Assembly (NCBI RefSeq): GCF_040802235.1
Contig: NC_133158.1
Location: forward strand, 11,744,001 to 11,808,000
Direction: 5' to 3'
Length of the DNA: 64,000 nucleotides
DNA from: Manis javanica
Taxonomy: Eukaryota; Chordata; Mammalia; Pholidota; Manidae
Shown here: positions 1-11,754 of the stretch, piece after piece
Layout: each line of letters opens with the position of its first letter
Numbering within the stretch: position 1 is the first letter of the stretch
Notes under the pieces: model-generated
Database searches by the model: none
What the model was told of the DNA's origin: nothing
The model's input: only the letters and a program-made list of their open reading frames with translations
Position numbers and translations under genes: made by a program

Positions 1-397
1 CAGCCCTTTGGCCCTCTTTGGCTTTGACCTCTCGACCTTGGTTGTTGAACACCAGAAGGTAAGTTCCATCAGCATGGAGGAGGGAAGTGCTGGCACTCTC
101 TCTAGTTTCTGTAACTTTCCACTAATACTATAAGCATTCTTAGATGGTAAATGAGATTTTAAGACAGTCCCCCTTTAATTGAACCAGATCAGTACTGGTG
201 TAGATGCAAAGGCATTCCCTTAGCCTTTTCATGAAAGCTGATAGGTTCTCCTTTGGTCCCTGAGTAATTTCCAGGATTTTGCTGGAGTTGATGGACCTTT
301 TCCCAGTTCCCTGTATTCCTTTTAGACTCATAATTACCTTATTACGATTTCTTAAATGCACTTTTTCATAATGATTAAAAGCAGATGTATAACACAT
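1..397 (-). mobile_element. Endogenous gammaretrovirus-like (ERV1) gag remnant
   Basis: On the minus strand, 397 to 140 is an 85-codon open stretch that reads like the C-terminal part of a gammaretroviral capsid. It holds a run of the type QGPxExxSAFxxRL followed by a tyrosine/threonine-rich segment. After a stop and frame changes, sequence down to base 1 continues with a GKLQKLE-like block, as expected further along gag. The copy is broken by stops and frameshifts and runs off the window edge. It is an old, non-functional fragment. The family assignment is from motif memory only. Confidence 0.6.
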
Positions 398-2300
398 GTT
401 CAGTAGGTCACAAAAATAGGTTGTTTCAGTGAAGTTAAATTATGTATAAGCTAGAGTGACTTCCCTATACCTCAAGAAATGCTTAGAGATATGTTAATGG
501 AGAGCATTTTATAGGCTACATATCTTATCAGTAATACCAAATTGTTACACAAACATTGTACATGTGCTTTTAGCATCAAGCAGTGATACATGTCATGAGT
601 AGGTATACTCTGTAACAATTTTACTAGAGAATTTTCTTTCTGTCCTGAATTTTGGGGTCAAAGATAACCACTATAAAAGGGTAAGTTTCTTATATTTGGA
701 AAACATATTAAGAGCCAGTAATCTTTTAGATAAAAACCATAAAATTGTAACCATATTCATCAGTTCATTCAGTCTTTTGTAATTAATCTTTGATCTTAAT
801 CTTCCATCAACAGTCTTTATGATACAGGTTCAAGTTACCAGAAACCTGTACTTGTTAAAAAATTCCTTTCTGTGAATCTTCTCTAAGATGAAGTGTTTTT
901 GTAAAAGCATCATAGTGAAACAATAACTGTTTATGAATGACAAAAGACTTCAAAGTCCCAGGTAAAGATCTGATTACAATGGGATTGACAAACTTAACGA
1001 AGTTGCTGTGACATACATTTTAAGAAAACTAGACTTATGACCGATACATTATACTAGGACATACCAAATTTTTAGCAACTTTGGATAATTTATAGGACAT
1101 TTATATCAATAATATTTCTACACAAATATAATCTAAGAATATTTAGCATCACTTATTTAACAGTGTTTCCCAGGTAATTAACATATCAAACAAATAAGCC
1201 TACTAATTAAGTATCTCTCCTTTATGAAGAGAAAATCCTCTGACATGTTCTGGGGGACCTCTGGAAAAGCTCCAAGTTAACTAGACGTAAAAAGGACTTT
1301 ATTTAGAATTTGATTTGGGGGTGTTTGTCAAAAATACCAAAAGGTTTGAACCCTTCACAATCTCTTAATATCAACGGCAGACACATAGTTTAGGAAAACT
1401 CATCCTTTTAGAAGATAAAAGAGAAATAAGTTCCAGGTGTCTGTGGCATTAATGATATTAAAGGTTACCTTTTACAACCAACTCATTTTAACTTTAGCTA
1501 ACTAGAAAACACATTAAAATTACTTTTCCACAAACTTTCTATACCTTTTCTTCTCACATTCATATTTTGTCCTACGTTTTCCTTCTTTAAATAACCAGCT
1601 TTACTTTAGAACAACATTACTTTCTTTTCCCTCAATAAAATGTATTTCCATTTCTCACACATTCTTTTATCAAAAACAAAAGGTCTTTTCTTTTTTTTAT
1701 TTATTTAATTTTTTTTCAAAAGGTCTTTTCTTGCATGCAGAGATGTTTCCCTTATTGTTTCTAGTGGCCTTAATTAAACTTATTAGAATTCTTATTTTTT
1801 GAAACTTAAATTTCTATTGAAAACTAGTAATAAGCAATTGTAAATTGTTATGCCATCATTCTTTAGATTGGTAAATTTATGAATACATTTGATAATTCCT
1901 AGGAACATGTGCTTCTTCATAGTACAATTTTTGAATAAACACCAAAGCATGTTTATTAACTGACCCAAATTTTACTTTAGTTTCTCTGTAATAAGGAAGC
2001 CAAAAGTAGATAAATCTACAGTCAGTAATTAGTATTTCATTATTTTACTTTCTTAGAAATGGTCTAGAGAATAACTAATCACTTAGTTTAGCAAAACTTT
2101 GAGACCTTAGGTTACGAAACAGATCTTCAATCAATTTGGTGCGAAAGATTTTCAAGCTGTATGGTACACCTACCATAACTGTAGTTAAAAATTTCACCTA
2201 TTATACTTATTTAGTTTACTTGTTTCAACAACCATGTCTAGATTACCCACAAAAGCTTCTTCAGACGTCAAAGTCAGACATTCTCCCAAGACTTTCTTTT
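398..2300. other. AT-rich sequence, unassigned
   Basis: About 1.9 kb of AT-rich sequence with no supported gene. It may include more of the degraded ERV whose gag remnant lies to its left, because on the minus strand the 5' part of such an element would fall here. I could not recognise an LTR or primer-binding site. Confidence 0.3.
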
Positions 2301-2329
2301 TTCTTAATCTAAAACCTCTTTCCAGCCTC

Positions 2330-3460
2330 CCGTGGGGTTCCTCCAGTGGTTCGCGGGGACGCAGGTTCCACACAATGTTCCTCAGGAATGTCGGTGTTTG
2401 CGGAGCCCGAACCACCCACGTAAAGGCACATCAGGGATGGCGTCGGGGAGGACCTGCCCCGCGGTCCTCCGAGCGTTGTGCGCCCTGTGCTCCCACGGGA
2501 GAGGGAGGCGGCCGGGAACGTGGGCAAAACTCGCGGCGGCCCTCCTCCTCGGGGACACAGGCCTTTGGCGGGGAGAAGGATTCCAGGGAGGACGCCCCGC
2601 CTCCCAGCGGCGGGAACAGCCTCCTCTCCGGAGGGCGACCGAGGCCGCCTGCCCGCGGGGCTGCCGCCACGCCGCGTGGAAGGTGCAGGAGGCGCGGCCC
2701 GAGGCGCCTCGACGGGCCCGAGGGAGACGGACTCGGGGGAGGCCGCGCGCCGCAGGCTCCCCGCAGGTGTCCCGGCCCCGCGGCCCCGGACCGTCGCCCT
2801 GCCGCTGCCCCCTCGCCTCCCCAAGGACCCCGCAGGGAGCCTCCACCCGGGACGGAGCCGCGACCTGGCGCCCGGGTCCCCTCGCGGCCCGGGTCCCTCC
2901 CCCACCGAGCGCCCCTCACGGGCGCCGCTTCTGCTCCTGGGGAAACCGGCCCCCGAGAGACCAGGTCCCTCCCGGTTTGGCGTCACGAGGCCAAGACGCG
3001 AACCCAGGAGTTCGGAGCGGTGGGGGCGACAGGCGGTGGCCGCGAATGGAGGAGGGGAGCGGGGCCCGCAGACCGCCTCCTCGGCCCGTGAGGGCTGCGG
3101 CGTCGGGGGCACGGGTCGCACTTGAACGGAGAGGTCGGGCCCTGAAAGTCAGCGGAGGGGATATACATGTTTTTATTGGGATGGGCCAGAACTTCTAGAA
3201 AAGGGAACACTGCCTTTCTTTCGTCCTCCTGCGGTTTCTTCTGGTTGTTGGCATTGAGGTGATTGTCAGCCAACCTGGCTGCTCCCTAGTATGGAAATTA
3301 GATGGGAATGAGGTAGGCGTCCGTCAGGCCGCGGCCCTCGCGGCCGCCATCTTGGATCCCGCCCGGTCCAGTCACCGGGAGAGCCGAGAGCCGGTGCCCG
3401 GTGACCGCGGGAGGAAGGTCAAGGGCACGTCAGCATTCAAGCATCGAGCTGAAGCGGGGA
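2330..3460. promoter_or_regulatory. CpG island, probable promoter
   Basis: Base composition changes sharply to very GC-rich and CpG-dense sequence (CGCGG, GGCGGC and CCCGCC runs throughout), while both flanks are AT-rich. In mammals such islands nearly always mark a transcription start. Long open frames on both strands here are what GC-rich, stop-poor DNA gives by chance; they overlap each other and show no recognisable domain, so I do not call them genes. A YY1-type site lies near the right edge. I cannot tell the direction of transcription or name the transcript; a non-coding RNA, the first exon of a distant gene, or a bidirectional start are all possible. Confidence 0.8.
3343..3355 (-). 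promoter_or_regulatory. YY1-type site (GCCGCCATCTTGG)
   Basis: The sequence GCCGCCATCTTGG is a full match to the YY1 consensus, read as CCAAGATGGCGGC on the minus strand. YY1 sites of this form are typically found just downstream of start sites in TATA-less CpG-island promoters, often in sense orientation. Taken alone that would favour a minus-strand transcript, but the ATG in the motif opens only a short frame. Confidence 0.6.
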
Positions 3461-3911
3461 GAAAGGACACGTGGGCACTGCACTAGGTAGACGAATTCTG
3501 CTGCACGTTACCCGCGCTTGCACACGCTGTTGTGCCAGTCAAGGCCCCCGCCTGACGCAGCTAACGCACCCGAACAAGACTGGAGGTGACAGTAGCAAAG
3601 GGGCCATTCACAGAAGTGTGGACAGAGTCAGAAACCAACCAGGGCTGACAATGCATCCGGACCTGGCGGCAGTGCTGGTGCCACTTCCAAAAACCTACAA
3701 TTTACAGGTGAGAAAACGAGCTAACCCACCTTCCCAGGTGGTCCGAGGGAGGCTCAAAGAAGAAAGCTTAGTGATAACACTTGGAAAAGTGAAATTCTGT
3801 GGAAATGGGATTGACACCCTCCCATTTCCACCCCCTTGTCTCTGCCTTCAGTTTGATTTCTTCACACAAAACACACTTTGATGCATTTGTGGTTTGGAAA
3901 AGGGGTCCCCT
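3461..3911. other. Unassigned sequence downstream of the CpG island
   Basis: Intermediate base composition with no recognised repeat or gene. It could belong to the transcript started in the island, but no splice site is convincing enough to call an exon. Confidence 0.3.
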
Positions 3912-4380
3912 TGATGTTGGGGTTCTTGTTCACGAAGTCGAAGAATGAACTTTGTGAACAGACAAGGCAGGAGATTTACAGAGAGCTTTTATTCAGTTAC
4001 ACAGAGACTTTATTCAAGATAAGAGAAAGTATGGAACAACCCGCAGGTGCAGGCAGGGGCAAGGTTGCCATTTGGGTCTTGGTGTCTAGGGCTTTATGCC
4101 CGCTGCAGTGGGAGTTTCCTCTGGATTCTGCCAGAATGCTAGATATATTTTAACCCATGTCTGCGAAGGTTTCCCTGATACTCCATTGTAAGCTAATGGG
4201 CCTATGCGACTATGGGCAATGAGCTGTTCTATACCACTGGGTCCCGATGGGGACTACATTGTTACATTGTCTCAATGTCAAGCACCCTGTTTTGTAAGAC
4301 TTTGACCTTTTCCAGGGCCCACACCCTCTCTAACTGGGCAGGAGTTATGCCCTGCTGCCTCCCTATCTCACCCTCATTCT
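3912..4380 (-). mobile_element. ERV1-type LTR, minus strand
   Basis: Read on the minus strand, this shows two AATAAA polyadenylation signals (one near 4005, one near 3990), a pyrimidine-rich stretch, and an end of the form TTCGTGAACAAGAACCCC then AACA, as in many gammaretroviral-type LTRs. The 5' boundary is unclear and may lie up to 150 bases further right. No internal gene or primer-binding site was recognised next to it, so it is probably a solo LTR. Confidence 0.6.
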
Positions 4381-4914
4381 AGAAGCTTTCACGGGCCTCC
4401 TTTCCACCATTCCAGGATGGAATATGCAATCTTTATTCCAGGAAGCCATTAGCCCAATGAAACCCAGAGTGATCTATTACTAAAGTGCCAGGGATGCATG
4501 GATGCTGGGGGACAACTTATACTGTCAGCCACAGATGGACAAACTAGGTATCTGGAGAATTCTGTAGTGTTTTTCTCTCTTTACTCATCTAGCTTTTTCT
4601 AATACTCTTCTACTGCACTTATGTGTGTAACTGTTAAAGCAATAAGTATCATGTTACAAATCTGCAAATTGTATAATAACTAAGGGACAGACCTCTTCAG
4701 GGAAAGATGACAGGCAGGACTAGTCTTGTTCCCAAGTAGGAGACTTCAAAACTCAATTAGAGCATGAAGCTTGTGCAGATATCTGAGCACAGGAAAATTA
4801 AGACTACGAAAGTCCTAAAAGACCCACACAACTTCCCAGGTTACATAGTTAAGTAAGGATGTCAGTTTAAAACTAAAAACTAAAACATGGGGTGGGAGCA
4901 GCACACATAACTGT
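4381..4914. other. Unassigned sequence
   Basis: Nothing gene-like seen. The first 150 bases may be part of the neighbouring LTR. Confidence 0.3.
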
Positions 4915-4957
4915 ATTTATTTACATACTCATGTATTTCATGAGTATGTAAATAAAT
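4915..4957. repeat. Perfect 19-bp inverted repeat (hairpin)
   Basis: Arms 4915-4933 and 4939-4957 are exact reverse complements around a 5-base spacer. The arms contain TTACATACTCATG. An AT-rich (TA)n stretch follows at about 4970-4982. No known element boundary was recognised. Confidence 0.9.
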
Positions 4958-5944
4958 GTATTTAAGAAATATATATATATATTCCCACATGTTTTTTCTC
5001 CCAGTATAAATATTCTCAGCCAAACATTTAATAGCAGCTTTTAACAAACTCTTTTCCAATTTGTTAAGCGTGTTTTTTTTTCATATCTCATCACACTAAT
5101 ATTCAATAAATTTTAGATTGTTCCCGTATTACTCAGTTCTTATGACTGTCCTATTTATTTAAATACTGTGTTAGGCTATCAGTAGATTGATGAAGAGTCT
5201 GTTGTTCAAACTATGCACTTCTTGAAGGTCATTTTTAACCCGAGGATGCTGTGCTTCACAGTTGAAATTGTCACTACAGAATTTCTTGGATGTGCCAACT
5301 GCCTAACTAATCCCATATATTGTCCCACCCTTCCTGATTAAATGCTGCTGTCTACTTTTATCAGGCAGACCTAAATACACTGAGCATATAGCTGGGTTTA
5401 AGTGCAGATTTACCATCTGGGATGTCAAGCAAATTGAAATGTTTAAGTGTCAGTGACCTCATACCAAATTGCAAACAACTCTGACTTCATTGGAATGGAT
5501 GGGTTGAGCTAAATGTAACCTGGGGCTCTCGAATAGAGTTCACCCTCCCTTTCTGTTTAGCAATTATGCCAGCTCTGTTTCCCTTGGATGTTGGAGACTG
5601 GTTATGGAAATCAAATTTGTACCTCTTCTAAATATGCAGACTCATACTCCAAGCCTCTCATTTGTGATTCCATAATAAAGAAAAAAAAATAAAACCAATA
5701 AACTGAGAGGAAGATGTTTTTATTTCTGAACTTTATTTGAAGCTGGTTTAACACACCTGACCCAAATAATAAAAGTATTATTGCTTCCTTAGATGCCAAT
5801 TAGTATAATCTCTCTTATCAAGATAGGGCAGAGTTTGGGGGCATCTAGTTATTTAGATAGAATGCGTTATTAAGAGTCACTGTTTGAGGTGAAAAATAAG
5901 GGCTGCTACTCTGAAATTTTGGATAAATTTTTTCTAGCCCTATA
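4958..5944. other. Unassigned AT-rich sequence
   Basis: No gene or repeat family that I can name with support. Confidence 0.3.
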
Positions 5945-6160
5945 TAAACAATATACAACATTTACTGAAAGTGTATTATAAGACAGGCATGGTGCTAAGC
6001 CCTTCATTTACTCCCTTAACAGTCCTCTGATTTAGAGACTATCTCATTTCCATTTTACAGATTAAGAAACAGAAAATCAGAGAAGTTCAGTAACTTGCCC
6101 ATGTCACACAGCTGGTAAATAGCTGGACTTTTGAGTCAAGCTCTGGTGAGTCCAATGCAT
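5945..6160 (+). repeat. MIR
   Basis: Contains the MIR core and tail pattern: a tally of GTGCTAAGC, CATTTTACAGAT..AGAAACAG, then AACTTGCCCATGTCACACAGC. Ancient, diverged, non-functional. Confidence 0.8.
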
Positions 6161-6474
6161 ATACATTTTCTTAATTATTTGTAGAATTAAAAAAAATCTT
6201 TAATCCATCTGGAATTTATTTTGGACTATGACGTGAAATGAGACATCAATATTTTGTTTTCTGCAAATGTAACCTGTTGGACTGTCACAACTTAAAATGT
6301 TATTTTAAAAAAATATGATTCAATAATGAGGGGAAGTGTTGATGTCAGTTAAGTAGTGAAAAGGGAGGAACTGTAAGCTATATAGACAGTGTAAATAACT
6401 ACATTAGCATAATATATGTATACCCATTGATATGACATCTATTGAATGGCTACATAGAAATGTAACCCTGAATG

Positions 6475-6727
6475 GTGTTGAAGAATCTGAGGTCTGGCAT
6501 CAGACTGCTTGGGTGGATAGAAGTCCAACATCTACCTCTTACTCTCTCTGGGTAGTGTTCTGAAAATTACTTAAAGCATCTGTGGCCAGTCCCTCCCCAT
6601 CTCCCTGTCTCTTATTATTACCCCCATTATGAGATGGGGGTAATAATATCACTTATCTCTTAAGGTGGCTGAAAGGATTAAATAAGATGATCCATTGCAA
6701 ATAATTAGCATAGTGCTTGGCACTTTA
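6475..6727 (+). repeat. MIR with an internal inverted repeat
   Basis: The MIR 5' half and core are recognisable (GGATTAAATAAGATGAT, then AGTGCTTGGCAC). Inside it 6614-6627 and 6634-6647 form a 14-bp inverted repeat (ATTATTACCCCC against GGGGGTAATAAT). This looks like a small local inverted duplication of the MIR GGGGATAATAAT motif. Confidence 0.75.
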
Positions 6728-6742
6728 AAAACATTGCATGTA

Positions 6743-8202
6743 ACCCAAGCATATATGGTCAATTAATATATGATGAAGGAGCCATGGACATACAATAGGT
6801 AAATGACAGCCCCTTCAACAGCCGGTTTTAGCAAAACTGGACAGCTACATGTAAGAGAATGAAACTGGATAATTGTCTATCCCCGTACACAAAAGTAAAC
6901 TCAAAATGGATCAAAGACCTGAATGTAAGTCATGAAACCATAAAACTCTTAGAAAAAAATATAGGCAAAAATCTCTTGGACATAAACATGAGCAACTTCC
7001 TCATGAACATAATCTCCCTGGGCAAGGGAAACAAAAGCAAAAATGAACAAGTGGGACTATGTCAAACTAAAAAGCTTCTGTACAGCAGTGGATACCATCA
7101 ATAGAACAAAAAGGCATCCTACAGTATGGGAGAATATATTCATAAATGACAGATCTGATAAAGGGTTGACATCCAAAATATATAAAGAGCTCACACACCT
7201 CAATAAACAAAAAGCAAATAATCCAATAAAAAAATGGACACAGAATCTGAACAGACACTTCTTCAAAGAATAAATTCAGATGGCCAACAGACACATGAAA
7301 AGATCCTCCACATCGCTAATCATCAGGAAAATGCAAATTAAAACCACAATGAGGTATCACCTCACACTAGTTAGGATGGCTGCCATCCAAAAGACAAACA
7401 ACAACAAATGTTGGTGAGGATGTGGAGAAAGGGGAACCCTCCTACACTGCTGGTGGGAATGTAAATTAGTTCAGCCACTGTGGAAAGCAGTATGGAGGTT
7501 CCTCAAAAAACTCAAAATAGAAATACCATTTGACCCAGGAATTCCACTTGTAGGAATTTACCCTAAGAATGCAGCAGCCTAGTTTGAAAAAGAAATATGT
7601 ACCCCTATGTTTATCACATGACTATTTACAATAGCCAAGAAATGGAAGCAACCTAAGTGTCCGTCAGTAGATGAATGGATAAAGAAGATGTGGTACATAT
7701 ACACAATAGAATATTATTCAGCCATAAGAAGAAAACAAATCCTACCATTTGCAACAACATGGATGGAGCTAGAGGATATTATGCTCAGTGAAATAAGCCA
7801 GGTGGAGAAAGACAAGTACCAAATTATTTCACTCATCTGTGGAGTATAAGAACAAAGCAAAACTGAAGGAACAAAACAGCAGCAGACTCACAGAACCCAA
7901 GAATGGACAAACAGTTACCGAAGGGAAAGGGACTGGGGAGGTTGCGTGGGAAGGGAGGGATAAGGGGAATAAGGGGCATTAGGATTAGCACACATAATGT
8001 AGTGGGGGGGGGCACGGGGAAGGCAGCACAGCACAGAGAAGACAAGTAGTGACTCTATAGCATCTGACTACGCTGACGGACAGTGACTGTAATGGGGTAT
8101 GTGGGGGGGGACTTGATAATGGGGGGAGTCTAGTAACCACAATGTTGTTCAAGTAATTTTACATTAACAATATCAAGATAGAAAGAAAAAGGGGAAAAAA
8201 AG
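6743..8202 (+). mobile_element. L1 LINE, 5'-truncated, with target-site duplication
   Basis: About 1.46 kb of L1: the end of ORF2, then a G-rich 3' UTR and an A-rich tail. The ORF2 part shows typical L1 C-terminal blocks (for example [12 protein letters not shown], then a stop) but is cut by frameshifts and stops, so it is dead. The 3' UTR carries poly-G runs and the block GACAAGTAGTGACTCTATAG. A 15-bp duplication AAAACATTGCATGTA flanks it (6728-6742 and 8203-8217) next to a TT/AAAA-type L1 endonuclease site, showing retrotransposition by target-primed reverse transcription. Confidence 0.95.
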
Positions 8203-8217
8203 AAAACATTGCATGTA

Positions 8218-9184
8218 CAAATATGCCAAATATATTTACAATTGATGTTACTGGATGGTGTGATTACATGCACTTTAATTTTTTTCACATTGTCTATAAT
8301 TACTTGTTCTGTTTTGCTTTTTATACTCAGAAAATTTTTTAATTTTTTTAGAAGTTTGGGTCTTAAGTGTTCCACTAATACCAAAATATCTGAAACCAAA
8401 ATAAAACCCCTTAAAAACTCCATTTTGAGATGGCTTTCACTCGAGGAATGCTTTGTCTCCCTTACAGAAAACAAGCTCCTCATTTCCATAAGCTGACAAC
8501 ACAGGGAGCAGTAGAGCAAGGATCCAGTAAAGAATAAGAATCCTTAGATAACAAATTGGAGGTATTTGGCATTATGAAAATAGAAGCAATAAATATAAAT
8601 AACTCCCATGTAAATCATCTCTTCAAGTCTCTGAGGCATTGTGAGAGTTGGGACTATGTTATATTGCATTATAACTTGTAATTGGATCTTGAAGTTTGTT
8701 CAATAATAAGTCTGGTAATGGGGGTGAGAATCCTCAATTCATACCTTGGTACAGTACTGGGAATATCTCTGAACTGGTGTTCACATGAGATGTGATTTCA
8801 TGTATATAAATAAGGGAGCCAGCCAAACTGGAGGACTCCGGGTACTTTCATATACACAGAGAAATGCTGAGGTACAAAGCTGATTATCCAAAACATCAGA
8901 AGAAGCTAATGAAACAGAGATTTATCTGGATTTCTTGAGATGACTGATGAAAAAATCAGCTTCAAATAACTGGGAAAACAGTTGACAGACAAGCTTACTG
9001 TGTTTCCTACCACTGTGAGTCTGTCACAATGATGTAATTATTAGTGTTCTGAAATTGAGCACGTGGAAGAAAAGGCTAGGAGACTAGTCCTGGCACCTTA
9101 CTACTTTTCTGGGAAATAGTGGTTAAATATTTCCTTCCAGATACACCCAGCCCACTGGGGACATAGGAGGCTCAGAAAGATAAA
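8218..9184. other. Unassigned sequence
   Basis: No supported gene; no repeat that I can name. Confidence 0.3.
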
Positions 9185-9360
9185 TGGTAGCTGTGTGACT
9201 CTGAAATCCTTTCTTGACCTCTCTGAACTTATTATTACCATCTGTCCAGTAAGAATACCTACCTTGCAGCAGTTCTGTAAGGACTCTAGACAATTCATTT
9301 AAAGTGCTTATCTTAGAACCTGACACTTAATGGGTGCACTGTAGCTATTAGCATAATTAC
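9185..9360 (+). repeat. MIR
   Basis: Matches the MIR pattern from GCTGTGTGACTCTG through a CTACCTTGCAGCAG core to the TAGCTATTAGC end. Confidence 0.7.
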
Positions 9361-10490
9361 TGGGGTTTTGATTACAAGAGCTCTGGAAGCATGTTTGGGT
9401 CACCTGCTCCCCAACTAATTTGCTGATGTTTGAATCCCTTTAAGTAGAGAATAGCCTTTTATTCCATTATTATAGATAAGGCTTAACTACAAATACCTAG
9501 GATGGATAGCAATTTACTTGAATTTACACTAGCTAGAAAGAATCCATATCAGATTATTGCAGGCTCGGAAGAAGTAGAAGGGAGAAAGAAAACATTTGCC
9601 TGCTCACTAGTTAAGCATTAGCACCAACTATGTGCCAAGTTTGCACTGGTGTCTGGGGGATGGAAGGAAGACAAGTGTGTCTACATTGAAAATGCTTCTC
9701 TCCAGCATGGCTCCTGCTTCTCATCCTTCAGGCTTCCATGGCTTAGATGCACTTCTTAGGTTATGCAGGTGCTCAGATTGTCCAGTACTAGAGCCCAACT
9801 CCTTCAACAGCATCCTCCATAGACTGTGTAGCGAGTGGTCAGTCTTACCCCCACGCTCAGATGTGTAAGAAATTGCTATTTCTTGGTTTTCCTTAAACTC
9901 AGTTCATTTCTAAGCCTGACCCCCTCCAGGCTAGGTAGAAATTCTCTCTTATTCACCATTGAGTGTTCACCTCTCTAAGAGTCATTTTAGAATCCTGGAG
10001 ACTTCTATGGTACCCAGAAGATAGAGGAAGGGTGCTGTAACTCCAGGGGGAAAATAAGTTCCCAGCCCAGGGCAAATTACCTTTGAAGCCAAAATAAGTC
10101 AAAGGACCTGGCTGTAAAAGATCCCACCAGACTTCTCTGGTCCAGATATACCCTCGGTCCCTGCATCCTTGTAATCACCTTTTGATACGGAGATGGCTAC
10201 TTTCTCTCCACCCCTTGGAAGCACCTGTTGATGTGGAGATGCACTAAGGCCAGGTGAGAGATCCTGGAAATACTGCAGTTTTACCCACAGGTGCCTACCT
10301 TCCCTCCCTCGTGGCCATCACCAGCCCTCCTTACTGTCCAAGATGGCAGTGGTCCCTCCTCACACTGAGAAGCTCCCAGCTCCTATGGGAGTACAAATCT
10401 TGCTAAACAGAGCTCTGGTGTCTTCAGCCAGTCTGATGTATTGCTACCCTGGGAGATACGGTCATCCTGCAATATGAGGCTCCCACTGTT
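9361..10490. other. Unassigned sequence
   Basis: Includes a moderately GC-rich part (9.6-10.4 kb) with no recognisable protein. No gene supported. Confidence 0.3.
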
Positions 10491-10494
10491 ACCA

Positions 10495-10870
10495 GACCCC
10501 CATAGACCAGGTTCTTGAGTTTCAGTGTTATAAAAATGAATACTGAGCTGGATAGAAAGAAAGTAGGCAGAGTTTATTAGAGAGAGCTTATATACAAGGG
10601 AGCCGACAAGAAAGAGGAATATCATGCTTCTCCAAGGGTTGTGCATGGGGCTTATAAAGGCAATTTTCAGAGGGTGAGGAGCTGGAAGTAGGAGATCCTT
10701 ATCTTGTAGGCAGTTCAGAACTGCCTGGAGAATGGAATGCCCTTATCTGCAGTTTCAGGGGCGCTCTAGGTGGAATTTCTGAAACTCGGAAAGGTCTGGT
10801 TAGAGGGAATATGGAGGAAGAGGTTTAACTTCTTAGCTTGTTTCAGAATGGAACGAGTTAGACTTGATTA
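10495..10870 (-). mobile_element. ERV1-type LTR, minus strand
   Basis: On the minus strand it shows a TATATAAGCTC box-like sequence followed within a few bases by CTAATAAACTCTGCC, a polyadenylation signal, and a C/T-rich R-U5-like segment. Boundaries are approximate. No coding remnant adjoins it. Confidence 0.55.
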
Positions 10871-10934
10871 GAGCCTCTAACACCTCCACCTCTCCCCTCC
10901 ATCTCTGACCTCTTTGAGTACAGATAGCTCCTTC

Positions 10935-11250
10935 TATCAGCAAACTTTTCAGTAAAGAGCCTAACAGTAAGTATGTAGGCTTTGCAGGGTGTGCCATCTC
11001 TATCAGTAGTACTGAGCTCAGTTGTAGAACTAAAGCAGCCAGACAATACATAAGTGAATGAGTGTTCCCTTATCCCAGTGACCCTTTACTTATGGACTCT
11101 AAAATTTCATTTTCATGAAATTTTCACATGTCACAAAATTTTATTTTTCATTTGATTTTTTAAAAACCATTCATAGTGTTCAGGCAATAAAAAAAGCAGA
11201 TGGCAGACCAGACTTGGTCCATGGCCAATATTTGGCCAACCCCTGCTCTA
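10935..11250. mobile_element. Non-autonomous hAT-type DNA transposon remnant
   Basis: The left end (CAGCAAACTTTTCAGTAAAGAG) and the right end (GGCCAACCCCTGCTCTAG) match the inverted termini of a common mammalian hAT element. The interior has the familiar GTAGGCTTTGCAGG and AGACAATACATAAGTGAATG blocks. Old and diverged. Confidence 0.65.
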
Positions 11251-11754
11251 GCCTCATGTTATCCTCAAGGAAATTAAGCAAAGTCTCTTCAGTGAGAGCA
11301 GACTTTTGAACAGCAGGAGCCATTTATTCATTCATTTGTTTAACAAAGCCTCATAAGGAGACCAAAAGTCCCAGACTGCCTGGAAATGAGGGGTTTCCCA
11401 GGATGTAGGATTTTCAAAGCTGCAAGTTTGAAAATCTCAGGCAAATTGGGACAGTTGATCATCCAACCTAACACATGTCAGGCAGCAAAGGTTCAGAAGC
11501 AAACAAGACCAAGTCTTTGTCTTTATGAGGCTGGCACACTCTTCGAGGAGGCAAAGGTTTTGCCCGCAACTCCTGTTCCTGGCTTGGGATCCACGCCTCC
11601 CCTCACCAGCCTTCAGCCCCACCAAGGGCAGGGGATGCAAAAAGACCTCCCTGTGGGGCATCAGGGTAAAATAACTTGGGAAAAGCCCAGGCTACCATCT
11701 CAACAGATTATCGTACTACACGGTGAAACAGTTTTAAAGAACAAAATTCAACAG

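Noticed and set aside
2234..3198. Long open frames on both strands in the CpG island
   Set aside because: They overlap one another in several frames, are low-complexity in Pro/Arg/Gly, show no domain, and are expected by chance in stop-poor GC-rich DNA.
6859..7294. Short proteins on both strands in the 7-kb region
   Set aside because: Broken L1 ORF2 pieces and their antisense shadows.
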